Of a DNA stretch of 64,000 bases, positions 1 to 13,599 are shown piece after piece. Made by a program: the position numbers and the translations under genes. Each line of letters opens with the position of its first letter. The first letter of the stretch is position 1. The notes under the pieces are model-generated. The model was not told where the DNA came from and did no database searches. It saw only the letters and a program-made list of their open reading frames with translations. Origin of the DNA: Coptis chinensis (taxonomy: Eukaryota > Streptophyta > Magnoliopsida > Ranunculales > Ranunculaceae); assembly GCA_015680905.1 (NCBI GenBank), contig CM027384.1, positions 63,309,001-63,373,000 on the forward strand, in the 5' to 3' direction.

Positions 1-94
1 ATTGCAATTCGTTCTTTCCTCAGTTTATTTTACTCCATCATAATGATTTTAAATTGACTTTATAGTGGGCATCCTGATTTTGAACTATGTGCAG

Positions 95-3000
95 TGATGG
101 TTTTCTGTCACCTGAAGGGTTTAAGAATGCCCAATCACAGAAGGATTTGGATGACCAGGTAGTTATTTATTAGAAAAATCCCATTTACGATGTGCACTGT
201 TGTTATGAATCTGAAACTTGTCTCTTACATTAACTTTTGTTCTATGTTTAGAATTCTGCGAGGGACAACGAACCTGAAATCATTCGTCTCAAAGCTATGC
301 TGGTATAAACATCATATATTTTCTCATTTTTTTTGGATTTATGCTTATGTGAGATCTATCATTGATGTGAAGCTTACCATATTGTTTATTGTTTTAGCAT
401 CAGAAGGAACTGGAATTGTGTCATCTAAAGAAACAGATTGAAAAAGAAAAGGTATCTGAGCTGGTATTGTTCTGCCCTCTTTTTTTGAAAAAGATAATAT
501 TCTAGAATTGTAAAGCTTTTCATTCCTTGAATAGTTAAATCCCTCATTGCATCATCACATCACGTTCTTTGCTTGGCACTCCAATCTGTTGTGGTTACTT
601 GTGGGCTATTGGTATCTAGAAACGGAAAAAAAACAGAAGAAAAGCCTGTTGGGCAGACTGTTAGAGTTCTAAGGGACATTGATGTGAATTAAAGGCGGAA
701 GCAACTTTAATCAACACACCATTGATAAATTAAGGCTAATTCTAACCCTAATTTGATGGAAAAAGGGGATTTTAGTAAACCCTAAAATCTACACACTTTT
801 AATCCGAAAAATACTCCTAAATTCTCATTAAATCAGCCAAATAAGTTGTGAAAGCAAAGGTCTTATACTCTTATTTATACAATCTCCAAAGAATCCTAAT
901 TAGAAACCAACTACTAAAATAGATAAATCCTACTAGAATTCTAATTACTAAATAAACTAAGTTACTAAATACTTAGTAATTCTAATTCCATACATTTTCC
1001 AGGGCATCCCCACATTGCTTGCTTGTGGACGGTCCATTGGGGATTCGGGGGCGGAACCCCCAACACGATTTTTTTAAGGATGTTTTATTATGTAAACCCT
1101 ACTATTTTCTCATATGTAGATGTGCGAGAGAAGGCCGAACTAATCAAGGCCATGTAATCTTTTCTCTCTTCTTCTCCAGACTTTCTTCTTCATCTCTTAT
1201 TCAACAGCTAAATATCATTTTACTCACGTGACATTCTTTTTCTATTTAGGACATATTTTTTTGAATCCCAACTGTCATTCAAGTTCCTACTTCTGGTCTA
1301 TAGAGTCAGAGATGTAATTTGATCCTAATGAACACAGAACAAAGACACATTCACACACAAACACAAGACAAAAGACAAGACAAAAGAAAAAAGAAAAAAT
1401 TCTAGCGACTATACAACCTATTCAATGTATGAGTTATATATAGTTTATGGATTTTACATTTCCATTTTTGTTGAGAGTTATTTGAATATAAAAAATATAA
1501 GAACTGCTTAACTCTTCAATTGTGCCTCATGCTTATTGGGTGTTAGGCACACAGTCGATTTATGACTCATTTTATTTGCCGCTTGTATGGTTAGTAATTC
1601 GGTACAAGTTTATTTCTGTTCGGGCTCATAGTTATTTGCAATAATTCCCATCCCCCTCCTCGTTTGTGCCTTCAGTTTGCTTTGACCACTCTGCAAGCGA
1701 AAACAGAAGATGAAATTGGCAAAGCTCAAAAGATTATGTCAGCAAAGGATGAAGAATTACATGATGTCGAGGACAGCCTTTCTGGACTAAAAGAGGTACA
1801 TCTTTTCCTCTCTTGCTCAGACAGGTGAAATGTCTGGAATTTATGTCTTCACTCGCTTTCCTAATAACTGAGTACCTACGGTTTTAACTAAAGTCTACTT
1901 GCATACTTGGGCTGTGTTTGAAATGGACTTTCCGGTTCTTTTGAATTTCTGTTCAAGTTGATAAGCTTGAGCCCTACTCAAATCTGTCTCTAATTTCAGA
2001 AGTTACGACTTTACATGTTTCTAGTGATAAGTTGGAACTTCTAATAACTAGGGTTGAGTATAGAGAACTGTGTTGAAACTCTGAAATAAAGCCAATAGAA
2101 CTCTTAGGTTTTAGTATAATATCCAGGAAAATAAAGACAACTTCTAGAAGTTGCAAATTTTGGTTTCAAACACTCCCGTACTGAGTGTAATTAATAATAA
2201 TATTATGTTGTGCCAGGTTCAGATAGAATACTGTGGTCATGGTGAAACTGTGGAAGTAGCAGGTAGCTTCAATGGATGGCATCATCGGATTGAAATGGAG
2301 TGTCAACCTTTGCCTATGTCTGTAAGCCCAATTGAGTTGAGGTATCTAATTATGATTCTGTATTTTCTTTTGTCGGTTTCCATATCTTTCTGTAGTGTTA
2401 TCTACCCGTTGATACATCTCTCCGTATTCTATATTGTTTTGTGTATTGTGTAATCACTATTGCAATTGGGTATTTGTATGTGTTATTATGTTGTACGCTA
2501 TTTGCACATGAGCAAATGGCTAGTTGTGCATGTGGAGGCTTATGGTTTGGAACTCACAAGACCTAGGGATGATTAACCCATGTATTTCTTGTGGCTCTAC
2601 TTGGCTGGTGAAGATAGCCCTAAGATGCTTTGATCCCCATTTTGCAGAAGAAGAATAAAGAAAAGAAAAAATAAATAGCATTTTGATCCCCATTTTTGTT
2701 AGCGATCCATTTTTTGTTTTAGCATGGCATTCTTGCAACTTGCAAAAAGCAAAGATGCCATTGAAGTTGGATGATAAGTAGAGAAAGAAAATAGGTAAAA
2801 TCGATCTTGTAATTACTCCATGGTCTATGGACTATGCGCCATAAAAAGAAATAGCACAAAGGGGCTACTGGGCTAGTGTGTACATTTGAACTCATCATCT
2901 TTTTGACAATTTAAAGCCTGGAATATTTGTGTAATTTTTTTTTGATTGTAGAATCGATTGCATGTGAGATATTTAAATCAGCCGAGATTCAGAATTTTAC

Positions 3001-6000
3001 TTTTATAAAATTTCACTGGTACTCCCCATATCCACGTTGCACTCCAACTCAAGTACTAGTACCCAATACCCATGCATCTGAGTGTCTCTGCAGTCTGTGT
3101 GATAAGGGTATGTGTTTTGCATCACTTCACCTTTTCTTGTTCTAGGATTGTTGTATTAATTGGTATAGAAGTAGCTTTTTGTCCAGTTCTCTCATAGGAG
3201 AGCCAATGTTACTTCATACGTTTATTGAAGCTTTAAGCTTCTATTTGGGAACTGTGTCTTTGTAGCAACACAATGAAAATGTGCACTTGTCCATGAGATT
3301 AGATAAGAGATGGCAAGTTTAAATTTGGTCATATTAGACGAATATCATCAATAAAATGAAAGGTGAGCACACGAATTATTACTTGGTATCTCGTACTTTT
3401 CTTTTATGTATAGATGAGCTACTTCTCTATGACTTTCCTCATTGAACTACAAACACAATCAACTGTTTAAAGTTCGGTACCATGAAAAATTGCTGATGGC
3501 TGAAGCTTTATATATATAATTTGGAATCCAATAATGTTCAGTGTAGCTTCAGCCATCTATATATATTTTGCTCGGTAAAGTTGAAATCTCATTAAAAGTG
3601 AAAAGAAAGTAGACCGAGAAAGCCTATTATTACAATGAAACAAAATAAAAATAAAAACATAGGCACATGAGGCTGACCCGAGAACCACAAATTATTCTAC
3701 ATCGAAATACAAAAGCCTATCCTACTTTATCACAAAATACTCGAAATGAAAACTCCTAAACACTTTAAAAATCTTAGACCACTGAAACAATAAAACCTTA
3801 ATAGATATGATAAGCTCCTGTTTAGATGTGGAAACACCTTCAAAGTGACGACGATTTCTCTCAATCCAAATTTCCTACAGAATAGCAAATGGTAACAAGC
3901 TCCAAGAGGATTATCTGGAGAGGTGAAAGGACCATGACCCCAACCCTTCAACAAATCCACCACTCGCCTAGGACTCACCCAAGAAGCATAAGACTTTAAA
4001 TGGAATGTAGACCAAATGTTCCAAGAAAAAAGACACCCCAACAAAACATGATTTACATATTCACCATCTTTCCCACACAATTGACAATAATTAACAATAA
4101 TTTTTTTATGCTTTCGAAGATTATCAATGGTAGGATTGTAATAATACGCTCCAAGGAGGCAGTCCAAGAGAGAAAGAACTCTTGGTGGGGATTTAGTTCC
4201 CCATATGATTGGACTAGGAAAAGAAGGAATATGAGCACAACGATTATGAAAATTTGACCAAATAGGAATGCTGAAATAAAAAGATTTAATAGAGAAAATA
4301 CCTTTCTTGCTCGGGTACCACACTCTCTTATCACAGATCTGTGTGCATCAAGCCTAGCCATAAGGGAAGCTAGAGCATCGATCTCCTGGTCATTTAGATT
4401 TCTGCAAAGACCTAGGTTCCACGATATACAGTTCTAACCATGCAATCTGTAATCGGTTTACCTTTGCAGCTAGACAAACCAAACAACAAGGGATAAAAAA
4501 GAGACATAAAATAGACAGGGAGACTAGCCAAGGTACTTTTAATGAGGATTAACCGCCCCCTTTTGATAAATATCTACACTTCCATCTTGCCAATTTCTTC
4601 TGAACTCTTTCAATAACCGGGTCCCAAATGAATTTAGACCGTGAATTTGCCCTACGAGGCAACCCCAAGTAAGTACAAGGGAATGAATCAACTTGACACC
4701 CCAAAACCGTAGCTAAATCACCGAGACTAGAAACATTGCCTACACCATAAATTTTACTCTTAGACAAGTTCACCTTCAGCCCCGAAACAGCCTCAAAACA
4801 ACAAAGGATGCTTCTCAACCATCTAACTTGATCCACTTGAGGTCCCCAAGAAAACTAAAGTATCATTAGCAAACTGGAGGTGAGAGATGCGAACCCTGTC
4901 ATGCCCAACACGAAAGCCTTCAAGAACCACCAAGGAATTCGCTCCAGAAATCATCCTACCTAAGACTTCCACAACCAAGATAAAAAGAAGAGGGGACATC
5001 GGATCTCCTTGTCTGATCCCTTTAGAACTCTTATAAAAACCAGCTGGGGAACCATTAACAATATAGGAACATTAGATTGAGCATATATGAACTTGCAACT
5101 CATGAGATGGTTATCAATCGAAATGAGGTATTTGCATATATTGAGCTGAATCTTCAAATCACTCTTCCTAGACCGAATTTCAGCAGGACCTAAGATTTGC
5201 TAATGAATTTCTTATTTCTTAATTTGTGTCGGTGACCATGGTCTTTCGTTATGCTTCTTATTTCTTAACAAAACCCTTCTTTTATGCTTCATACTCTGAT
5301 TTATGATATCTCTAGTCTATTCCAGTGAACACTAATTTGAATATATATTTCTTATACTGATAATGCTTGTCGATATGTTGGAACTCATTCTTATTAAATA
5401 CTCTTGCAGAAAGTCCAGACTATGGTCAACAGTATTGTGGCTTTACCCTGGAGTTTACGAGGTACATACATCAACCTGATTGATTTTTTTACTCCAGAAT
5501 CATCTCATGACAAAATAATTCCTTTTAGCTACTTATTGCTTGCGTTTGGATTGTCTTTGCAAATTGTCATTTGAAAAAAAGATCTCCATCAACTATGAAG
5601 AAGATAGTTTCAGTTTTTAGATGTTTGCTCCTTCACATGTGATCATCCTTTTGCTAACAAGCACTCTGCATGCACACACACACACACAAAAAGGAAAGTG
5701 GGAAATGTATAATCATGAATCATCAAACCCTACAAAAGTATATATAACTTCTATTGGCACACATGCACAAGGCAAAAAGAAGAGGACATGTGTAGGTGTT
5801 GAAGAGGTATCACTTTAAATTGAGTATGAATAATCTCATAACTAAAAACACAATTGAGAAAATAGAAGTTGATTTGCATTTTACTTCTGACATGTTATTT
5901 ATAAAACAGTAGGAGCACGAGCCACATTTTGTTCTTGTAACTTGTATAGGAAGACTAAAACAAAGAATATTTTGAAGTTTTCATTATGAACACATTTAAC

Positions 6001-6373
6001 AACTGAGTTTATTGGACTGTCATTTTGACGATACTTGTTGGATGAGAGGGCTTGGAAACCGGACGACAAGTGTTGATTTGAGGATGCCTATCTATAGTTC
6101 TTCACATGTCACTAAAGCCTATTTATGAGGAATCAAATGCAAATTTGCCCCATCTGTTATTGTTCCGTTAACCTTCATGTTAGAAAATATTTTTATCCTT
6201 TTATGTGACAGGAAAGCAACAAAAGATGGTTCTGCAGATTTCTGCTTATTTTATTTAATTTTGGTTGCATGCAGATAAAGTTCGTTGTGGATGGCCATTG
6301 GATGATTGACCCCATAAGGGAATCGGTCAGTAGAGGTGCAATACAGAACAATATTCTCAGAGTTGCCAGATAA
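95..6373 (+). CDS. PTST3: PTST2/PTST3-type protein (CBM48), 3' part of gene
   Basis: Seven exons can be read: 95-158, 252-302, 398-451, 1676-1795, 2217-2341, 5410-5461 and 6275-6373 (TAA). All introns are GT-AG and all phases agree; the 5' exons lie outside the window. The first four exons encode Lys/Glu/Gln-rich coiled-coil sequence ([18 protein letters not shown], then [19 protein letters not shown]). The last three encode a C-terminal CBM48/AMPK-beta glycogen-binding domain, with [28 protein letters not shown] and [13 protein letters not shown], ending NNILRVAR. This architecture is that of the plastid proteins PTST2 and PTST3, which deliver maltooligosaccharides to starch synthase 4 during starch granule initiation. 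PTST3 is preferred only because an FAD-synthase-like gene lies at the other end of the window and I recall the Arabidopsis relatives as neighbours. Intron 5 (2342-5409) carries a LINE in antisense. Family assignment is strong; the paralogue is inferred. Confidence 0.88.
452..1675 (+). other. Intron of PTST-type gene, no recognisable element
   Basis: This intron is 1.2 kb and AT-rich, with no reading frame that resembles a protein. I saw no terminal repeats or target-site duplications. A short GC-richer patch near 1000-1070 stands out, but I could not assign it. Confidence 0.5.
3567..5200 (-). mobile_element. 5'-truncated non-LTR retrotransposon (L1-type LINE) in intron
   Basis: Read on the - strand, the order is that of a plant LINE ORF2 3' half. 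There is a reverse-transcriptase block with [14 protein letters not shown] near 5015-4970 and a catalytic-region motif [10 protein letters not shown] near 4884-4855. Next come the thumb-like segment with YLGLPRRA (4549-4836) and a zf-RVT domain with cysteines and histidines around 4090-4020 (3730-4323). The frame is broken several times. The usual FADD box reads FAND, so one catalytic Asp is lost. The 3' end of the element is at the left (about 3567). No 5' half is present, as expected for target-primed truncation. It lies antisense to the host gene inside its 3.07-kb intron. I could not find a convincing target-site duplication, so both ends are approximate. Confidence 0.8.
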
Positions 6374-7503
6374 AATTGCTTTGGAATCATTCTGTACCAA
6401 GGTAACTGTTGCAACTAAATTTTTGAGCGTGGTGTGGTTTATTTCATTGGCGCATACATATGTGTTCCTTTGTTTTTTTCTTTTCAGTAGACAGTGAAAC
6501 CTTTAATAATAATATAATAATGTTGCTGTAAACACGTATTCACGAGTCACGACTTAGCATTGTCCAATTCTCCAATCAAGTTCAATGTTTTTGTGCTAGT
6601 ATTAAATTCTCACTAATTTTCTTCCTTTGTTGTCTGTGTTTGTGCTTGAAAGATAGATCGTGCTCAAAGATTAATGCTGTTTAAAAGAGACTGAAGCTGA
6701 CTGGAATGACACTCAGTGTACAGTCTGATACCAACATGTCAGGAGGAATGTTTGTTGTAGAGTGAGAGCTGGACTAGTTGCACTGATTCATCCACATGGA
6801 CATGTTTTGCCTTCATGTTGTTGTTTAACTTTTCATTCTCTAGCAAAATACTCTATGGGGGCTCTTGTTATGACCTCTTTTCTCGGGCTTATTTTGGACT
6901 CCGTTGATCCTTTCACACAAGCTTGTATAGGTTTTTGTTGTTATTGTAAGATGCTGACTGTCAAGTAGTAATTGTAACATGGTTCTTACGGCTGAAAAGA
7001 AATGTTGTAAACATTAATCATGGCGATATTATGTACCCAAAAGCATTTTGAAATGAAACCACGTGAGATTGTTGTAGGAAGTTAGTGGTTTTTGGGTAGT
7101 CTTGTCACTTGTGTGAAGATAAACACCAAAAATAAGCTCAAATCCCTTCCACAACAGCTAAAAACGCTTGTGGATTGGCCTTTTACATCTCTGTTCTGCC
7201 TCCAGCTTTATTAAGTACTGTGTATTTCCCGAATTTTTTTATATTGTGTTCAAATGCAACACTCTGACGAGGCAACTCAGTGACTTTTTACAGTAGAACA
7301 ACTTGAGCAGTTCCGGTCATCACTCGATGGGGATATTCTCATTATTAATCATGTAAGAAGACTATTCTTCAAAGCAAAGAAAAGATAAAACTGGAATATA
7401 GTAAGAAAATGCGAGGCAACACCCCATTGTCAACTATGAACTACACAGTACACACACCAGCTATTCAATGGAGCTATCTTCCTTACCTTAGTCCCTCCCT
7501 ACC
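6374..7503. other. Intergenic: PTST 3'UTR and fucosidase upstream region
   Basis: The first part is presumably the 3'UTR of the upstream gene and the last few hundred bases the promoter of the fucosidase. Short open frames are present but none resembles a known protein, and no repeat was seen. Confidence 0.5.
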
Positions 7504-7512
7504 TATATAAAT
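7504..7512 (+). promoter_or_regulatory. TATA box of fucosidase gene
   Basis: TATATAAAT lies about 50 bp upstream of the chosen ATG at 7560. It is the best TATA match in the preceding few hundred bases, and the spacing implies a short 5' leader. Nearby TA-rich sequence makes the exact box uncertain. Confidence 0.5.
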
Positions 7513-7559
7513 ATATATAGATGTCATTGTAAATACTTCTCCAAACCACACTCACAAAG

Positions 7560-9921
7560 ATGAACACTTGTTGTCAACTCATCTTCCAGGATTGTCTCAC
7601 TTTTCTTCTCTTCTTGCTGACCACCTTCACACTCGCAACATCAACCACACTCCCTAAACCTCCTCCTCTTCCCATTCTACCACTCCCTACAGCTTCTCAG
7701 CTCTCATGGCAACTTGGTAACATGGCTCTCTTCCTTCACTTTGGTACCAATACTTTCACCAACTCTGAATGGGGAACTGGTCATGTTGATCCTTCTGTCT
7801 TCAATCCCACTAAACTAGATGCCCATCAATGGGTTCAGGTTGCGAAACAAGCCGGCTTCTCGCGCGTAATTCTTACTGCGAAGCATCATGATGGATTCTG
7901 CCTTTGGCCTTCTCTTTATACTGATTATTCTGTTAAGTCTAGTCCATGGAAAAATGGTACTGGTGATATTGTTGCTGAATTGGCTTCAGCGGCGAGGAAG
8001 GCTGGTATTGGTTTGGGGCTTTACCTTTCGCCGTGGGATCGGCATGAAACTTGCTATGGGAAGACATTGGAGTACAATGAGTTCTATATGGGACAGATGA
8101 CTGAATTGCTCACTAGGTAACAATGAGTTTGATCTGTTTTTACACCTTTTTCATTTGGTTTAATTAATTTAAGCTATATTGTCAGTTTACCTTGATTTCA
8201 TAGTTACAGTAGGTGATTGAATGTGGTAGACATTTCGTGTAGAAAATTGGGATGTGAGCTATGTGATGATTTTCTTAGAAGTCTTGAGTTACAGACTTAG
8301 AGGTGAGATTGTTTGTGTTTTGAAGGATATTAATGCTTTTGAGATTGGATCAGATATGGGGATATCAAGGAGGTATGGTTAGATGGTGCTAAAGGAGAAG
8401 GAGAGAAAGACATGGAATATTTCTTTGATAGTTGGTTTAGTCTCATTCATCAGCTTCAGCCGGGGGCTGTTATATTTTCCGATGGTGGTCCTGACACGAG
8501 GTGGGCCGGGGACGAGACTGGATTTGCTGGCTCAACTTGCTGGTCCCTTTTCAATTCAAGTTCTTCCTTGATTGGACACACTGATTCCAAGTGAGTTCTG
8601 TTCTCTCTGCTTTATATTCACCTGATAACTTGATGCCATTTATAATTTGGGAGAACCTAGCTTCTTGGAGGAGTCATCCTTCGTAAGTGTTCATGAATTG
8701 ATTGCCTGATCTGTCTGTTGCATATCACCCAGAATGTGGATCTTTACGCTGTGTCACTGTTTATGATTTAAAGATCCAGTTTTCCTAAGCTCACTATAAA
8801 CTTATATAGGTCTGGATCAAGACTACATTGGACCCTTCCCTGATTCACATTTTACCAAAATTTTCTCTAGTAGATTAGATTAATGCAGTAACAGTTGTTT
8901 CCATCTTATAGTCAAGGTGCCTTAGTTTATTCGGAAACCATTCTCAGCTAGTTCAGGAAACTCACCTCTTTGATATCTCAACGTCACTACCTTTATATGT
9001 TGCTGTAACCATAGCTTTGTCATCTCTATTTTTGCAGAACTATCATCTGGCTTTGTAATTTTGAGTTCACCAAATTAATATTTGTGACTAATTTGTTTGA
9101 TTCATTTTGAGAATGATAGCGCCGCATCTTTATTTACAATTCACCTGATTGATAGGTACTCAGGTGAAGGAGATCCTCATGGGCATGATTGGGTTCCTGC
9201 TGAGTGTGATGTATCCATCAGGCCAGGCTGGTTTTGGCATGCCTCTGAGCTCCCAAAGTCTGCTATAATCCTGCTTGATATATACTACAAATCAGCGGGG
9301 AGAAACTGTCTCTTGCTATTAAATGTTCCCCCTAATTCGTCGGGTCTTATATCTGATGAAGATGTTCAAGTTCTTCAGGAATTCACGAAGCTCCGAGAAA
9401 CCATATTCTCCACAAACTTAGCCAGGAATGCTGTTGTTACCGCAAGTAGCACTCGTGGAGGCATTACTAATTCTTGGTTTGCTCCATCCAATGTACTTGA
9501 AAAAGGTATTTACACATATTGGGCTCCTGAGGAGGACCAGATGAACTGGGTGATATATCTGGACATGGGAGAAGCAACATTGTTTAATGTGCTGCAAGTT
9601 CAAGAACCAATTCATAAGGGGCAGCGCATAATCAAGTTCCACCTAGACATTCTGACTAAAAAAGGGCACTGGCAGACAGTAACAAGTGGAACAACTGTGG
9701 GCTACCAAAGGCTTCTACGGTTCTTCACAGTAGAATCGAAGATGTTGAGGTTTGTCATTGATAAGTCGCGTGCAGATCCGCTGATTGCTTATTTGGGAGT
9801 TTACCATGACACTTTTTCACTTATGCTTGGTGAATCTAGTAAAACTTCTCAATCATACTTAAGAGGTACTCAAGTTATTCAGGAAATAGTGTATAAACTT
9901 TCTCATGCTGATTCAATATAG
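7560..9921 (+). CDS. FUC1: Alpha-L-fucosidase, GH29, plant FUC1-type
   Basis: Three exons (7560-8116, 8354-8590, 9156-9921) join with consistent phases into 1560 nt, 519 residues plus stop, close to the roughly 500 residues usual for plant FUC1. The N-terminus has a hydrophobic signal peptide (LTFLLFLLTTFTLA), so the product should be secreted to the apoplast. The GH29 catalytic domain shows AKHHDGFCLW (residues about 107-116) and VWLDGAKGEGE, in which Asp196 is the expected nucleophile, followed by FSDGGPDTRW. The C-terminal part (RPGWFWHASE, GRNCLLLLNVPP, then a beta-rich region) fits the galactose-binding-like domain. The enzyme family removes alpha-L-fucose from xyloglucan oligosaccharides or N-glycans; the substrate is not readable here. 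The gene is intact. Its last 40 codons and 3' flank are duplicated near 42.6 kb. Confidence 0.95.
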
Positions 9922-10193
9922 AATCTAATATGTATGTATCAGAGGCAATTGGTTTCTCATTGTTTAATTAGTTGATGTTTCATTAGTTAAGCCATTTCAT
10001 GGAATATCTCATTGCCACTGTACAATTTTTCAAGTAATTTGCTATTGTGCTGGCTATCCATGTCCCTCCACCCTAAGAAGCTATTAGAAGAGCGAGCAGG
10101 TGAAACATGGGAGTAGACGCTTGTTTAATTTGATTTTCATTGTACCTTAATGTATCCCAGGCCATACAAGACAATGTATACTATTAAACTTTT

Positions 10194-10199
10194 AATAAA
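10194..10199 (+). terminator. Poly(A) signal of fucosidase gene
   Basis: AATAAA lies 273 bp past the stop codon, just before the copia insertion site at 10272, within sequence shared with the duplicate near 42.95 kb. The actual cleavage site is not known. Confidence 0.4.
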
Positions 10200-10271
10200 A
10201 ATTTCTCCAGCAAGGATCTTTGCATTCTCAGAAGGAAAATAATGACACAAGGTCTACTGGCAAGTGCTAAC

Positions 10272-10948
10272 TGTTGGAATCTCGTGTATTTCTAAATACT
10301 AGTGTGTGTGTGCAAAGTGGAGGAGATGAACAAATAATGTGTGTGTGTGCAAAGTGGAGGAGATGAACAAATAATGTTTTCTCCACTTCAGTGCATAATA
10401 GATAGTCCCACATTGGTTATCCACCACATCGGGTCGGGTTCAGGTTTGGGCTTGGGCTTACTATTGTGGGTAGTGGTTTGACCAATTGCCTAAACTTGTT
10501 TTGTTTTTTTCTTGAGCAGCAAGTTTTGGTATTCTATTAGGAGTTGGTCTCTCTTCCTTATCTGTTTAGGAGACCGACCTAACCTCTATAAATAGGACTA
10601 TGAGTCCATAGAGGGGAGAGACTTTAATAGATCAGAAACCCATCTCAGAGAAACAAAAACGATAACCTATCCTATTCTTCTTCTCTTCTTCTGTAAATTT
10701 GCTTAGAGAGAGTTATATTGTCACGTTCTAGAGGGTAGTCGTTTCTCTGCAAAAGTCGACTGCTGTTAACCATTGAATCCCTGTGGAGGAAGACGTCAAC
10801 TTCTTTGCCTTTCTCGCACCATTGGAAGGCTTAAATCTTTCCTTAAGGAACTGACTAAATCCGCTTTGGTTATTACGCTTAATTCGTCATTGTCTCATTG
10901 TTCCTTCGTTCTACTCTAGTTCTTTGTGTTGATACAACTATTCTAACA
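10272..10948 (+). repeat. 5' LTR of copia element
   Basis: This 677-bp LTR matches 15361-15994. It is longer because a stretch of about 36 bp around 10301-10376 (GTGTGTGTGCAAAGTGGAGG and following) is tandemly duplicated here and single in the 3' LTR. A TATAAATAGG box near 10587 is a likely LTR promoter. Confidence 0.9.
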
Positions 10949-13599
10949 ATCTTAAGGAAAGAATTCGTAGTAGAACAAAGGAGAGTGCTTTAAATACGAC
11001 AATCAAAAGATAAGTCTTTTACTTTGAGTTATTGTTTGTGTTATTCGGTTAAGACTTTAGAAATTTTATAATAATTTCGTTTTTGTTAGGGAAACCAATT
11101 AAAGATTGAATATTTATTGATCTTTTATGGTTTATCAAACCCTATATGGTTGTAGACCTTTCTCCTACGTTTGTGGGAGTCAAATATGAGATTTCTATCA
11201 ATAAAAACGTCAAAGTTCGTTTTTTTGACAGTTGCGTCACTTGTTACGAAAACTGCGATAACTTTCAGCTCAGAGCTCGGTTTTGCAATCCGCTTCTTGT
11301 GTTGGATAGCTGATTCAAAGATATTTCCAGTGGTATAAGGTTTGATACCCAATTCGTCCTGAGCTGGTTCAGAATTACAGTTCTTTTGAACTGTTTTTCT
11401 AGAAGGAGGAAAATATGGTAATCCGGTTTTTCAATCGGTTAGGTATCGTATTCTTTCACTCTTTGCAATTCTTTTGGTTAGATTATATGGTGATATTCTT
11501 GCCTTGAGTTGCATGCTATTTTTTCTTAGGAGGGAAATCCTTAAGTTTAAACTTCTTTAATAACTTAGTCAACAAATTATACATGTTTATCACTAAGATA
11601 TTAATTGGTTTGACTAGAAGTAGTTTGATATTATTTTCTTTGTACATATGTAAATATATGAAGATGGTCTAAGAGAGACCTTAAGATATTTAATATCAAT
11701 CACACTCAAAGTATGGATAGTAATTATAATGTATTCAATGCATAATTGCTTACCTCTATTGAGTGTATGTGTTGTTAAACGATGATTATAATTGTACTAT
11801 TGTGAAAATACATGTTAGATGAAGTAACTTGTAGCTTATATCCAATATAGCATATGTTAAATTTGAATATAGCATGCTAGTTTTGGATATTAATCATCGG
11901 GAATTTACTTTGAACTTGATGATAATTTATTGGTAAATTTTTCTAGTTAAAGACATTAATGGGTTAAGCCATTAGATGTTGTGGTAGTATACTTGAGGTC
12001 TTGTTGATAGGGTATCCTATCTTGCTTGAGCTCATGTAAAAAGAGGAGGTGAAGTCCTCAGTTGTTTTGCATATTCAGTGGCTAGATTTGCTTAAATATC
12101 GTATACTTTTTGTTGTGAGAGGTACAGTTAAAGTTTATTTTTCCTGAACCTATGATATGATATTAACCATGTTTGGCATGAATGCATTATTTAACATAGG
12201 CATGAAGTTTAACCATGTCATATATTATTAAGTAATGAGCATTGTTGTTTACGAGAGGAAACAATATGGGAAACAATCATATTCTCCTAAACCTAATTTA
12301 GTCAAGGAGATGTAAGATTATGGATTGTCTTCTTAGACAATATCCTCCAGTGACTATTTTAGACAAGGAGATGTAACACTTGTGGATTGTCTTATTAGGT
12401 ATCATCATCCTATGACTATGAATAAATAGCCAAGGTGATGTACAAATGCGTGGATTGTCTCTCTATGTAAGTTGGAATGTTGAATGATGAAAAGAAGAAT
12501 GATAATGATTTTATCTTGGGTAAAACATTTTTCATCTAATTCTTCTATTCTTTAAAATTCATTTGAATCACTTGTGGATTTCCTTTCATATAGATAGGAT
12601 GAACATAATATGACTATGTTTAATATGATCCATAATCATAGACTTGAGTAAAGTATATTCTTGTCATAAGAGTGCATATTATTGTTGGTGTTTCTTTTAA
12701 TGTTTGTAGCGGTATAATGTGTTCTGCATGTAAGTTTGATTAGGTTGAGTAACTATTGAACTGTAGGGGTTGGTGACCCATTTGTATGACACTGTTTTAC
12801 CATAGTTCATTTCACAAGATAATTGGAAAGACACTGAACTACAAAGTATGGAAAGGTTTTGGGCCTATCCAAAAATGTTTCAAAATGTGGGGGGTGTCTT
12901 GCCAAGGCTATTGTGAATGAATCTAAAAGAATTTTTTTGAGACCTAGAACTATCTAGTAGATGTTCATTGGTGAAACTCATAATAGTGATGTTTGTTTTA
13001 ATTGTCATGCGTGATAATAATCTTGTAGATACTACACTATTATTGAATGTCTTATATGCTAATTTTATTTTGAGGATGTGCTTTCTGTAAAATTGACATA
13101 TAGTGGTTGGATGTTCATAATGAACTACGTAAGAGGATCCTATAATTTTTGAACAAGAAATATGGAAGACTATCAGTGAGTATATCCACCATTTACGGTG
13201 ATGATGTTTATATATTTCTTGAGGAAGATTCATTAACCTATAAGGAAGTTGTCTGTCTATGAGAAGTGCCATTTTTTGAAGGATACAACTCCTCTAAACT
13301 GGACTCTTGTTTTATTGGGGGATCTATAGGTTGAATTAGATATTCAAGAGAAAACTAAAACGTGATAGTTGTATTACAAAATACAAGGCTAATAATAGCC
13401 AAGGGATTTCAATCAGAGACAAGATTTATACTACTTTGAAACCTTGCTCATGTAACTAGAATTTCTTCTACAGAATTCTAAAGACTCTAGTTGAGTAGTT
13501 GTGCGGAACTACAATACCAAGTAGTATCAGGTGATGAGCTGAAGGTATACACTTTAGTTAAATCTTTGTATGAGTTGATTCAAGTGCCTATAACTGGCA

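Noticed and set aside
605..1070. Possible small transposon in the PTST intron
   Set aside because: No inverted ends or target duplication could be found.
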